Shown one piece after another: positions 1 through 5,888 of a stretch of 7,981 bases of DNA (positions within the stretch are counted from its first letter, which is position 1; each line of letters opens with the position of its first letter). The notes below the pieces were generated by a model. That model searched no databases and was not told the DNA's origin. It saw only the letters and a program-made list of their open reading frames with translations. Source of the stretch: DASVHS01 sp036390755 (lineage in GTDB: Bacteria > Acidobacteriota > Thermoanaerobaculia > Gp7-AA8). Location: the NCBI GenBank assembly GCA_036390755.1, contig DASWBH010000002.1, forward strand, positions 1 through 7,981, written 5' to 3'. The position numbers and the translations under genes were made by a program.

Positions 1-2700
1 GGTGCTCTGAATGTTGGTATCCGCGGCGCTGATCGTGCCGTTCGTGGCGTTGTCGAACGTGATCGGCAGTCCGATGAGCACGGGAATGTTGGCGAGCGCG
101 ATCGCGGCGTTGTGGTTGTCGTGGAGGAAGTCGGCGGTGAGGGTCGACGAGTCGCCCACTTTCAGCGTCGTCGGTGACGCGGTGTGCGTCAGGACGATGA
201 ACGGATCGAACACCACCGTGCCGCTGATCGTGGGAGCGGGCACGTTCGTGCCCCACCAGTTGTCGGGTGCGTTGACCGTCCCCGCGGCGTTGCTGAGGTT
301 GTTGCCGGTGGGCGCGGTGTTGCCGGCGAGACGGCTGAAGGTCATGTCGAGAGCCGTCGTCGCGGCAGTGTCGACGCGAATGCCGCCGCCGGCGACCGTT
401 GCCGTGTTGCCGGCGATTGTCGACTTGGTGATCGTCGTGGTCACGCCTGGGTGATTCAGCCAGAGACCTCCGCCATTGTTGCCGGAGGTGTTGCCGGTGA
501 TGGAGCTGAGCTGATCGATGGTCAGGCTCTGTCCGCTCAGAATGCCGCCGCCGTCGCCGGCGGCCGTATTGCCGGAGATCGTGCAGGCGTGACACGCGCT
601 TTGCGTTGCGCCGTCGGGACCGAACAGGAAGATGCCGCCGCCTTGTCCGGAGGTGGCAGCGACCTGGTCCGCGTGGTTCGTGCTGATCGTCGAGTTGCTG
701 AGCGTCACGGGCGTCGTCGTGCCGATGAAGATGCCGCCGCCGATTCCCGCGCCGCCGGTCGATGACTCCTGCACCGTGTTGTTCGACACGGTCACGTTCG
801 AGAACGTCGCCGCGCCGGGGCCGCCGCCGGTGTTCGTCAGCGTGATGCCGCCGCCGTCGCCGTCCGCGGTCGTGTTCTGGTCGACGATGACGTCGGTCAC
901 GCTCAAGGTTCCGGTGCCGCTGGCTTCCCAGTCGAATGCGCCGCCGAAACCATCGGTGGCAAAGCTCGCCGTGTTCTTACCGAATCGGATGGTCATCCCC
1001 GACAACGTCGTGGCGAATGCGGTGGTGAAGTTCGGATTGATCGAGAAGACTTTGTCGATGCCGGTCCCAGCGGTCAGTCCGGCCTGAACGATCGTGGTCG
1101 CCGACCCGGCTCCGACGATGTTGACGCCGTCGAGGATGTCGAGGTCGCCGGTCAGCGCGCCGTTCTCACCATCGGCAGCAGTCGGAACGTTCGGAATGGT
1201 CAGCGTGTAGGTGCCGGCCGGCACGATGATCGTGTCGACTCCAGCGGCGGCATTCGCTTCGATCACCGCTTCGCGAAGGCTGCACGCGCCAGGTGTGGCT
1301 GCGGCGCAAGCGCCCGGCGTGATCGTGTCTGCCGTGGTGTTGACCGTGAACGTCGGGTCCGGCAGCGGCATCATCAGCCGCGGCGTGGTCTCCCCTTTTT
1401 CGATCGTGGCGACGCCCGGGCGCCCGTCGATGTTCACACGCGCCGGAACCGCCGCAACTGTCGTGCGCGAGTACGGCTGCTTCGACACTTCGCCTTTGAT
1501 GAGCGACTTCGCACCCGTCGCGAGATTCGGATGCGAGATCAAGGTCATCTCGCCGGCCGCGCGATTGAGCACCATCACGTCGTCGGCGGCACGGCTGGAG
1601 ATGCGCGTGCGCAGGAGAATCGGCACGAGACCGTCGGTGAATTTCGCGACCCCGGCGAAACTCTCGATGATCTGCCATCCTCCGAGGACCGCCGCGGAAG
1701 CGTTGCGCGGCAGCGCATTCGCGCGGCCGCGATTCCGGCGCATTTGCGCGAGCTCGTCGGCCGTGAAGGCGCGTGGATCGAATCCGTTGCGCGCGGCAAT
1801 GTGAATGGACCCGTCGGCGCTCAGCAGCGCGATCTGCAGCCGCGGATCGCGGTCGTGCACGAACGCGCCGATCGCCATGGCCACCGCCGATACGGGCAGC
1901 CGCACGGAGCGCGCTTCCATCGTCGAGGACTGCACGATCGACACACGTCCGCCCTCGAGCACCGCGACGTCATTGCGAAGATCGCCGTCGAGATCGCCAA
2001 CCGCCAGCGCCGAGATCGCGCCGTTGAAGAAGATTTCTTTGACCTGCTCGAGTCCCTCTTCGCCCCCTCGCTCGATGATGAGCGACGACGAGTTGCGCGA
2101 CCGCGAGACACCCGCGACCAGATTCGTATAACCGCCTGTGCGTTCGAGATCACCCGCCGCGAGCGAGGTGACCGGTCCGGCGAGGCGAATGTTCTTCGGC
2201 GATGCGAAACCGCCCCTGCCGTCGCCTGCGAAGACGTAGATCTCATCCGAGGCACGCGAGGCAACCGCGAGGTCGAGACTCGCGTTGCCCGTGAAGTTTC
2301 CTGTCACGACAAAGTCAGGACGCACCGGCACATCGACCGTCGTCGCATCGCCGGCGAACGGCGCCGGGAATCTCGCCTCGGCGATCGCGCGCAGCGCAGC
2401 GTCCCCGCGCGGCGCAAACGCGTCGATGTTTCCTCTGCGGACGACGATCGTTCCGCCGTCGCGCGTTGCGTACGTACTGATCAGCTCCGGAGCGCCATCG
2501 CCATTCAGGTCCGCGGACGCGACCGCAAGCGGCTCCGCGGAACGGCCGGCGAGAGTCTTCTCCGCCGCCGCGACCGGCGCGCTGTGCGACTCCTGCAGAT
2601 AGATGTGCGGTCCGCTCCTCTGCACTTCGGCGGGAGCGGCGTACAGCGAGGAGACGAGGAGTACGGGAAGTACGAGCAACGCGGCGCGTCGCAAAGTCAT
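1..2700 (-). CDS. Large secreted FG-GAP / CSLREA / right-handed beta-helix protein (C-terminus beyond window)
   Basis: Reading the minus strand from ATG at 2700 gives 900 uninterrupted codons with no stop before the window edge, so the gene is partial at its 3' end. It starts with a Sec signal peptide: MTLRR, a hydrophobic stretch LLVLPVLLV, and a likely cleavage site near residues 21-24 (LYAAPA). Residues about 50-430 carry FG-GAP/VCBS-like propeller blades: DLNGDG at 64-69, a GNFTGNASLDLAV segment near 136, and GDLDGDLRNDVAV near 234. CSLREA at 473-478 heads a parallel beta-helix whose turns carry GGGI/GGGL, and an NWWG motif lies at 814-817. An Ig-like domain begins near 838. A good Shine-Dalgarno AGGAG (2708-2712) lies 7 nt before the ATG. 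It follows the collar genes by 39 nt with no visible terminator, so it is probably co-transcribed. These folds are typical of cell-surface or secreted binding and adhesion proteins. No catalytic residues are recognisable, and the surface anchor, if any, would lie outside the window. Confidence 0.92.
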   Translation of the reverse strand, partial: MTLRRAALLVLPVLLVSSLYAAPAEVQRSGPHIYLQESHSAPVAAAEKTLAGRSAEPLAVASADLNGDGAPELISTYATRDGGTIVVRRGNIDAFAPRGDAALRAIAEARFPAPFAGDATTVDVPVRPDFVVTGNFTGNASLDLAVASRASDEIYVFAGDGRGGFASPKNIRLAGPVTSLAAGDLERTGGYTNLVAGVSRSRNSSSLIIERGGEEGLEQVKEIFFNGAISALAVGDLDGDLRNDVAVLEGGRVSIVQSSTMEARSVRLPVSAVAMAIGAFVHDRDPRLQIALLSADGSIHIAARNGFDPRAFTADELAQMRRNRGRANALPRNASAAVLGGWQIIESFAGVAKFTDGLVPILLRTRISSRAADDVMVLNRAAGEMTLISHPNLATGAKSLIKGEVSKQPYSRTTVAAVPARVNIDGRPGVATIEKGETTPRLMMPLPDPTFTVNTTADTITPGACAAATPGACSLREAVIEANAAAGVDTIIVPAGTYTLTIPNVPTAADGENGALTGDLDILDGVNIVGAGSATTIVQAGLTAGTGIDKVFSINPNFTTAFATTLSGMTIRFGKNTASFATDGFGGAFDWEASGTGTLSVTDVIVDQNTTADGDGGGITLTNTGGGPGAATFSNVTVSNNTVQESSTGGAGIGGGIFIGTTTPVTLSNSTISTNHADQVAATSGQGGGIFLFGPDGATQSACHACTISGNTAAGDGGGILSGQSLTIDQLSSITGNTSGNNGGGLWLNHPGVTTTITKSTIAGNTATVAGGGIRVDTAATTALDMTFSRLAGNTAPTGNNLSNAAGTVNAPDNWWGTNVPAPTISGTVVFDPFIVLTHTASPTTLKVGDSSTLTADFLHDNHNAAIALANIPVLIGLPITFDNATNGTISAADTNIQST
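379..856 (-). repeat. Beta-helix coil repeats (six GGG-I/L turns) within the large secreted protein
   Basis: In the minus-strand protein the motif GGG(I/L) ends at residues 619, 657, 690, 720, 746 and 774, so spacing shrinks from 38 to about 26-28 residues. At DNA level five of the six are near-identical plus-strand strings, (a/g)atgccgccgcc, starting at 379, 541, 631, 730 and 844. The sixth, at 463-474, has diverged. Between them, segments such as S-x-I-S-G/T-N-T recur, as expected for coils of a right-handed parallel beta-helix. This is an internal protein repeat, not a mobile element. Confidence 0.75.
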
Positions 2701-2739
2701 AAGTGAGCTCCTGATAACGCCGATGAGAATCGAGTGTCC

Positions 2740-3276
2740 TTACGCTCGGGCAGGGAAAACACCCTGCAAGGCGATGATGAACGTCAGGCTCAGAAATGGC
2801 GGCATGTTGTTGTGCGGCTGCGAGCCGCCGGTAACTGAGACCGCCGAAGGCGACATCGGAATATTGTTCGCCGGGACGCTCGGAGCATACGGAACGGGAC
2901 GTCCGCGCCCCCCGCTCGGGGCGAGGACATTGTTCGTCGGACTGGCGTTCGGCGCGGTAGCCATTGTCGAACACTGCATCGTGTGCGTGTGGCTCGGCAT
3001 CTCCGTGCTGAGCAGCGTGACTGCCTGCTCGCCGCCCGTTTCACCGAGGCTGCGAAGAGTGAGACCCGGCCCCTGTCCCGGGTGCATCGGCGCGCTTCCC
3101 TGGAGGTTCGGAAGTGCGAAATTGGATTGTCCGTTGCCGCCATACGTCGTGCCGAGGAGTGAGAAGAGCGCTGTGTTCTGCGAGATCGGCAGCAGTTGAC
3201 CGTTGCACAGCGCCCAACCGGTCGGAGCGAAGTTGCCGGCGAAGATTCGAATCTCAGCGACAAATGGGTTCGACAT
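2740..3276 (-). CDS. Phage tail collar / microcystin-dependent family protein, third copy
   Basis: This 178-aa protein is the third and longest copy of the collar tandem. Its N-terminal half has the family pattern: EIRIFAGNFAPTGWALCNGQLLPI near residues 8-31, then LFSLLGTTYGGNG and FALPNLQG, which together form the tail collar fold. A HTH pair follows (SHTHT) and then a variable middle. The C-terminus TGGSQPHNNMPPFLSL...IALQGVFP is shared with the other copies. Relative to copies 1 and 2 it has a few extra residues before the GETGG segment and a distinct insert with a Cys (MQCSTM) and a GGRGRP segment. No signal peptide is seen. AAGGAG (3281-3286) precedes the ATG by 4 nt and overlaps the stop of the preceding gene. 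Family members are known from phage tail fibres and from bacterial chromosomes (COG4675, MdpB-like). What this protein binds is unknown. Confidence 0.9.
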   Translation of the reverse strand: MSNPFVAEIRIFAGNFAPTGWALCNGQLLPISQNTALFSLLGTTYGGNGQSNFALPNLQGSAPMHPGQGPGLTLRSLGETGGEQAVTLLSTEMPSHTHTMQCSTMATAPNASPTNNVLAPSGGRGRPVPYAPSVPANNIPMSPSAVSVTGGSQPHNNMPPFLSLTFIIALQGVFPARA

Positions 3277-3285
3277 GGCGCTCCT

Positions 3286-3783
3286 TCAGTTCTGACTCGG
3301 GAAGATGCCCTGCAGGGCGATGATGAAGTTCAGCACGAGGTACGGCGACATGTTCTCGTGAGGCTGGCTGCCGCCGGCCGCAAGGATCGAAGCGCCGTTC
3401 ATCGCCGCGTCGGGCGTGACGCTGAACGGATTGGCTGTCGACGTTCCCGAGACATTGCCGGCGGGCGATGCCACCGTTGGCGTCGAGACGGACCCGACCG
3501 GGACGTGCGTGTGTGCGGGTAACTCAGCGATGTTCAGCGTGTGCGAGGTCTCGCCGCCCGTTTCGCCGAGCACGATGCCGTTGCCGACGTGAACGGGCAT
3601 GCGACCCTGCAGGTTCGGCAGGGCGAAGTTCACGCGGCCGTCGCCGCCGTAGGTCGTGCCGAGGATCGAGAAGAGCGCCTGGTTCTGATTGATCGGCAGC
3701 AGTTGGCCGTTGCAGAACGTCCAGCCTTTCGGCGGGAAGTTCCAGGAGATGATTTTGATTTCCGCGAGAAATGGCGTCGCCAT
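3286..3783 (-). CDS. Phage tail collar / microcystin-dependent family protein, second copy
   Basis: This 165-aa protein is the middle copy of the tandem. It begins MATPFLAEIKIISWNFPPKGW, has CNGQLLPINQNQALFSILGTTYGGDG and FALPNLQGRMPVHVGNG, then LGETGGETSHTLNIAELPAHTHV with the HTH pair. The middle is Ser/Thr/Ala-rich and variable, and the end AAGGSQPHENMSPYLVLNFIIALQGIFPSQN is conserved. NFPPKGW replaces the usual NFAPxGW. It has no transmembrane segment or signal peptide. A perfect AGGAGG (3789-3794) sits 5 nt before the ATG and overlaps the TAG of the upstream copy, so the genes are tightly spaced and probably translated from one message. The fold assignment is firm from the motifs. The role (a trimeric tip, receptor binding or an assembly component) is inferred from phage relatives only. 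Confidence 0.92.
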   Translation of the reverse strand: MATPFLAEIKIISWNFPPKGWTFCNGQLLPINQNQALFSILGTTYGGDGRVNFALPNLQGRMPVHVGNGIVLGETGGETSHTLNIAELPAHTHVPVGSVSTPTVASPAGNVSGTSTANPFSVTPDAAMNGASILAAGGSQPHENMSPYLVLNFIIALQGIFPSQN

Positions 3784-3792
3784 GTGAACCTC

Positions 3793-4293
3793 CTAGACCT
3801 GCGAGGGAAAGATTCCGAAAAGCGAGAGGATGAAGCTGACCGCCACGAACGGCGCCATGTTGTCGTGGGGCTGCGATCCACCGGCGGTCCCCAGCGCATC
3901 GGCGGCCAGGTTCGCATTGGGTGTGGGCGTGAATTGATTGAGCGACGAAGCCGACCACACCGCGCCTCCCGGCGAGCTCTGGCTCGGCGTGTTCGTGCTA
4001 TGGGCCTGCGGAACGTGGTTATGCGCGGGAATCTGGTTCGCGGTCAGCGTGACCGTCTCCGTGCCGCCCTGCTGCCCGAGAGCGAAGCCGGGTCCCACAT
4101 GAATCGGAATGCGACTGCGCAGATCGGGAAGCGCGAATGTCTGCTGCCCGTCGCCGCCGTACGTCGTTCCGATGAGGTTGAACAGCGTGTCGTTCTCCGA
4201 GATCGGGATCAGCGATCCGTCGCAGAACGCCCATCCCACGGGCGCGAAGTTCCCGCCGAACATACGTATTTCGCCGATAAACGGGCTGGACAT
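3793..4293 (-). CDS. Phage tail collar / microcystin-dependent family protein, first copy of operon
   Basis: This 166-aa protein is the promoter-proximal copy. The collar domain spans about residues 5-65: EIRMFGGNFAPVGW (8-21), CDGSLIPI (24-31), LFNLIGTTYGGDG (37-49), FALPDL (53-58). LGQQGGTETVTLT follows, then PAHNH with His91 and His93. A variable Ser/Asn/Pro-rich stretch leads to the conserved GTAGGSQPHDNMAPF and a hydrophobic end, SFILSLFGIFPSQV. The ATG at 4293 is supported by AGGGAGGT (4297-4304), although the spacing is short. The conserved ends with a variable centre parallel the other two copies, as expected for duplication followed by divergence of an exposed region. It opens an operon that includes the two other copies and probably the giant beta-helix gene. 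HxH pairs bind metal in some phage fibre tips, but whether they do here is not known. Confidence 0.92.
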   Translation of the reverse strand: MSSPFIGEIRMFGGNFAPVGWAFCDGSLIPISENDTLFNLIGTTYGGDGQQTFALPDLRSRIPIHVGPGFALGQQGGTETVTLTANQIPAHNHVPQAHSTNTPSQSSPGGAVWSASSLNQFTPTPNANLAADALGTAGGSQPHDNMAPFVAVSFILSLFGIFPSQV

Positions 4294-4332
4294 AGAACCT
4301 CCCTCTGTGTGTGGAACCCGGTGTAGCAGGGT

Positions 4333-4361
4333 ACTCTGCGCGAGTCATCCGTCGATGTCAA
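4333..4361 (-). promoter_or_regulatory. Candidate sigma70-type promoter for the collar operon
   Basis: On the minus strand a perfect -35 hexamer TTGACA (4356-4361) is followed after 17 nt by CAGAGT (4333-4338), a weak -10 that keeps only A2, A4 and T6. It lies about 40 nt before the ATG of the first collar gene. A near-palindrome, GCAGGGTACTCTGC (4326-4339, one mismatched pair, centred on GTAC), covers the -10, where a repressor could act. The promoter and the operator are inferred from sequence alone. Confidence 0.45.
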
Positions 4362-4367
4362 GCCGAC

Positions 4368-4396
4368 TTGCGCAAAGAACACGCCCCGCGTAAAGT
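4368..4396 (+). promoter_or_regulatory. Candidate promoter for the Tat-exported DUF6916-like gene
   Basis: TTGCGC (4368-4373), 17 nt, then TAAAGT (4391-4396) gives a plausible -35/-10 pair ending 22 nt before the ATG at 4419, so the leader would be about 16 nt. It is back-to-back with the minus-strand promoter, with the two -35 boxes only 6 bp apart, so the two transcripts may compete or share a regulator. Moderate support only. Confidence 0.4.
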
Positions 4397-4406
4397 GTCG
4401 CGATCC

Positions 4407-4412
4407 GAGGAG
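4407..4412 (+). promoter_or_regulatory. Ribosome binding site fixing the start at 4419
   Basis: GAGGAG lies 6 nt before ATG 4419. It selects this start over the in-frame ATG at 4311, which would add 36 residues that bury the twin-arginine signal and would run through both predicted promoters. Confidence 0.8.
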
Positions 4413-4418
4413 AAAATC

Positions 4419-4817
4419 ATGGCCATTTCGCGCCGAAACTTTCTTTCAGCGACGGGTAGCTTCGTCGCGTTTTCCGCCGTCAGTCCGCTTCAGGCGCATG
4501 CTCGCGGCGCGGCCGAAGGGCCTGCATTCGACCTGCGGGAAGAAGTGTTCCGGCCGCTCATCGGATCGACGTTTCGCGCGCGTGGCGAGGGCAAGCGAGA
4601 GATGACGCTCTCGCTGGTGAGCGTCACTCCGCTCGACCGCGAGAAGAACAACGCGCGGCATGCATTCACGCTGCGTTTTCACCAGCTCAGCGGAGGCGCG
4701 CTGCCCCAGGGCACCTATCGCTTCTCGCATCCGCAGACCGGCGAGTTCCTGCTGTTCGTCGTCCCCGGCGCGCGGACGGAGCGCGGCGTATTCACCGCTG
4801 TCGTCAATCGCGTCTAG
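4419..4817 (+). CDS. Tat-exported DUF6916-like small protein
   Basis: This is a 132-aa protein. The N-terminus MAISRRNFLSATGSFVAFSA matches the twin-arginine S-R-R-x-F-L pattern (residues 4-9), followed by a mildly hydrophobic stretch and an A-H-A cleavage site near residue 28, so export of a folded protein through the Tat system is likely. The mature part (about 30-132) has the order FRPLIGSTFRA, LSLVSVTPL, FTLRFHQLSGGALPQGTYRFSH, EFLLFVVPGA, VFTAVVNRV. This closely parallels the leaderless protein encoded at 5564-5878, and both resemble the DUF6916 family as I remember it. An HMM search would settle the family name. No catalytic motif is visible. The gene diverges from the collar operon and ends in the CTAG that borders the inserted element, which supplies its TAG stop. 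Function is unknown. Its position suggests it belongs with the collar genes. Confidence 0.85.
   Translation: MAISRRNFLSATGSFVAFSAVSPLQAHARGAAEGPAFDLREEVFRPLIGSTFRARGEGKREMTLSLVSVTPLDREKNNARHAFTLRFHQLSGGALPQGTYRFSHPQTGEFLLFVVPGARTERGVFTAVVNRV
4814..4817. repeat. Left CTAG target-site duplication
   Basis: CTAG borders the left terminal inverted repeat and is matched by CTAG at 5088-5091 on the other side. Its TAG is the stop codon of the Tat-exported protein gene. CTAG is palindromic and fits the YTAR-type 4-bp target known for the IS5 group. Confidence 0.7.
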
Positions 4818-4834
4818 GGAGCCTCTGAACAAGT
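4818..4834 (+). repeat. Left terminal inverted repeat
   Basis: GGAGCCTCTGAACAAGT is a perfect 17-bp inverted match to 5071-5087. The match grows to 20 bp if the bordering TAG/CTA bases are counted, but those are better explained as target duplication. Confidence 0.85.
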
Positions 4835-4941
4835 CCGACCTTCGCGTTGCGTGCGCCGCCGCTCCCGGATGCGAACCGGCGCGACGCAGGCGATGTGGGA
4901 CATCGTCGAGGAGCGACGGCGAAGCGGCCGGCGCGGCGCCG

Positions 4942-4974
4942 CCCGCAACCCGAAGGGCTGATGGCGGTTGCGGG
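4942..4974. repeat. Central hairpin of the element
   Basis: CCCGCAACC (4942-4950) pairs perfectly with GGTTGCGGG (4966-4974) around a 15-nt loop near the centre of the element. The loop ends in GCTGATGGC (4957-4965), which also matches GCCATCAGC at 5051-5059, so alternative pairings are possible. Confidence 0.6.
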
Positions 4975-5070
4975 CCGAGATTCGCAGCGCTCGTCGTCAA
5001 CGATGTCCCGCATCGCCCCCTCCTCGCGCTGCGGATCTCGGCACGCAAGCGCCATCAGCGCGAAGGCCGC

Positions 5071-5087
5071 ACTTGTTCAGAGGCTCC
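5071..5087 (-). repeat. Right terminal inverted repeat
   Basis: ACTTGTTCAGAGGCTCC is the exact reverse complement of 4818-4834 and abuts CTAG at 5088-5091. Confidence 0.85.
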
Positions 5088-5091
5088 CTAG
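5088..5091. repeat. Right CTAG target-site duplication
   Basis: This is the second copy of the CTAG found at 4814-4817. Read on the minus strand it supplies the TAG stop codon of the GNAT gene ending at 5088. Confidence 0.7.
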
Positions 5092-5567
5092 CCGCCGCCG
5101 CTCCACTGCATCAACACGCTGACGCCATCGCCGCTCGCGCGCTCGAAGCCGAGCTTTTCGAAAATGGCCGGCGACTCGCTCGCTTCATCGACGTAAATCG
5201 TGAGGGGCACGCGCTTCGACGCCGCTTCCTCCTGCAACTCGCGAAGAACGGCGGATCCGATTCCGCGGCGGCGCTGACTCGGGAGCACGGTGATGTCGAG
5301 GATGTGCACGCGCGCGTCGTCGCGCACGACGTACACGCGGCCGGCCGGCTCGCCCTCCGCCTCGATCACCGAGAACTGCGCGGCCGGAAACTTCTCGCGG
5401 TAGTAACTGTCCTGAGCGCGGAACTGCATCTCGACAAACTCCGCCTTCTGCTCCGGCGTCCACGGCACCAGGCGCAGTTCGGCCTCGCGCGTGCCGCCAT
5501 AAAGGCGCAGCAGAAAATCGCGATCACCTGCTCCGACCGGGCGGAGTGAGGTCTTCGCTCGACTCAT
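5088..5567 (-). CDS. GNAT family N-acetyltransferase (distal copy)
   Basis: This 159-aa protein has a complete GNAT fold, which transfers an acetyl group from acetyl-CoA to an amine. SLRPVGAGD is beta-1. ILDITVLPSQRRRGIGSAVL (about 89-108) holds the acetyl-CoA pyrophosphate-binding loop R99-x-x-G-x-G. SPAIFEKLGFERAS is the usual C-terminal helix and strand. LYGGTREAE, W36 and MQFRAQDSYYRE (47-58) are also present, in shared order, in the paralogue encoded at 5889-6377, so the two define one subfamily. The ATG overlaps the TGA of the upstream DUF6916-like gene (ATGA at 5567-5564), implying translational coupling. The TAG stop lies in the CTAG bordering the inserted element. The substrate is unknown. 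Modification of the collar proteins or of a small molecule made nearby are both possible and unproven. Confidence 0.9.
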   Translation of the reverse strand: MSRAKTSLRPVGAGDRDFLLRLYGGTREAELRLVPWTPEQKAEFVEMQFRAQDSYYREKFPAAQFSVIEAEGEPAGRVYVVRDDARVHILDITVLPSQRRRGIGSAVLRELQEEAASKRVPLTIYVDEASESPAIFEKLGFERASGDGVSVLMQWSGGG

Positions 5568-5878
5568 CGCGCCGCGGGCGATACGAACCGGCTGAACACC
5601 GCTTCGTACGACACGCCGTCAGCGTCCGCGCCGATCGGCACGAGGAAGAAATCCATCTGGCCGAGCTGCGCGTGATCCAGCCGCAACGTCTGCTGCCGCA
5701 CAAGCGGCGTCGCCGGACCGCGAAAGAGCAGCGAAAACTGGGTGACCTTCTCGTTCGACTGCACGAGGTGCACCTCTGTCAGGACGAGCGGCAACGTACT
5801 GCCGTCGGGCAGACTCGCATCAAAGCGCGAATTCACATGCGGTTGGAATGTCTCCACGCGATACAGCGACGGATCCAT
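5564..5878 (-). CDS. DUF6916-like small cytoplasmic protein
   Basis: This is a 104-aa protein without a signal peptide or membrane segment. Its order of segments, VETFQPHVNSRFDA, LVLTEVHLV, FSLLFRGPATPLVRQQTLRLDH, MDFFLVPIGAD, SYEAVFSRFV, matches the mature part of the Tat-exported protein encoded at 4419-4817. The motif LLFRGP...L.H...G..(D/E)FFLVP is how I recognise the DUF6916 family, from memory, so the family name is less certain than the relationship between the two proteins. The gene sits 10 nt after the stop of the upstream GNAT and overlaps the start of the downstream GNAT by four bases. It has only a weak purine-rich site (GAGTGAG) and may depend on coupling. The mostly beta pattern suggests a small beta-barrel or sandwich binding domain. 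No catalytic residues are evident. Confidence 0.85.
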   Translation of the reverse strand: MDPSLYRVETFQPHVNSRFDASLPDGSTLPLVLTEVHLVQSNEKVTQFSLLFRGPATPLVRQQTLRLDHAQLGQMDFFLVPIGADADGVSYEAVFSRFVSPAAR

Positions 5879-5888
5879 CGTGGTCGGC

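Larger units (their letters stand above)
4818..5087. mobile_element. 270-bp MITE-like non-autonomous element with terminal inverted repeats
   Basis: The element begins GGAGCCTCTGAACAAGT and ends with its exact reverse complement. CTAG lies directly outside each end, which fits a 4-bp target duplication. Beyond the 17-bp ends the two arms stay similar for roughly 110 nt: CCTTCGCG near each end, and GCGATG(T/C)GGGACATCGT about 60 nt further in. The whole element can therefore fold into a long imperfect hairpin. It encodes no transposase, and open frames inside it are arginine-rich by-products of composition. An IS5-group transposase acting in trans is an inference from target and ends. Because it lies between convergent genes it may also act as a bidirectional transcript-end structure. 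Confidence 0.8.

Noticed and set aside
1531..2706. A 391-codon plus-strand frame and several others across 1-2700
   Set aside because: They are antisense to the continuous 900-codon secreted protein, which has a signal peptide and recognisable motifs. Their own translations are arginine-rich and lack any family signature.
2740..4293. Prophage or contractile injection system remnant
   Set aside because: Only collar-type genes are present. No tail tube, sheath, baseplate, capsid, terminase, integrase or lysis gene lies within the window, although the left flank beyond the giant gene is not visible.
4311..4418. Upstream extension of the Tat-protein gene to ATG 4311
   Set aside because: It would bury the twin-arginine signal and cross both candidate promoters. 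ATG 4419 has a good ribosome binding site.
4804..5122. Small open frames within the inserted element, including one ending in VQRLPRRD on the minus strand
   Set aside because: They arise from the inverted-repeat DNA itself, have no ribosome binding site, and show no transposase motif.
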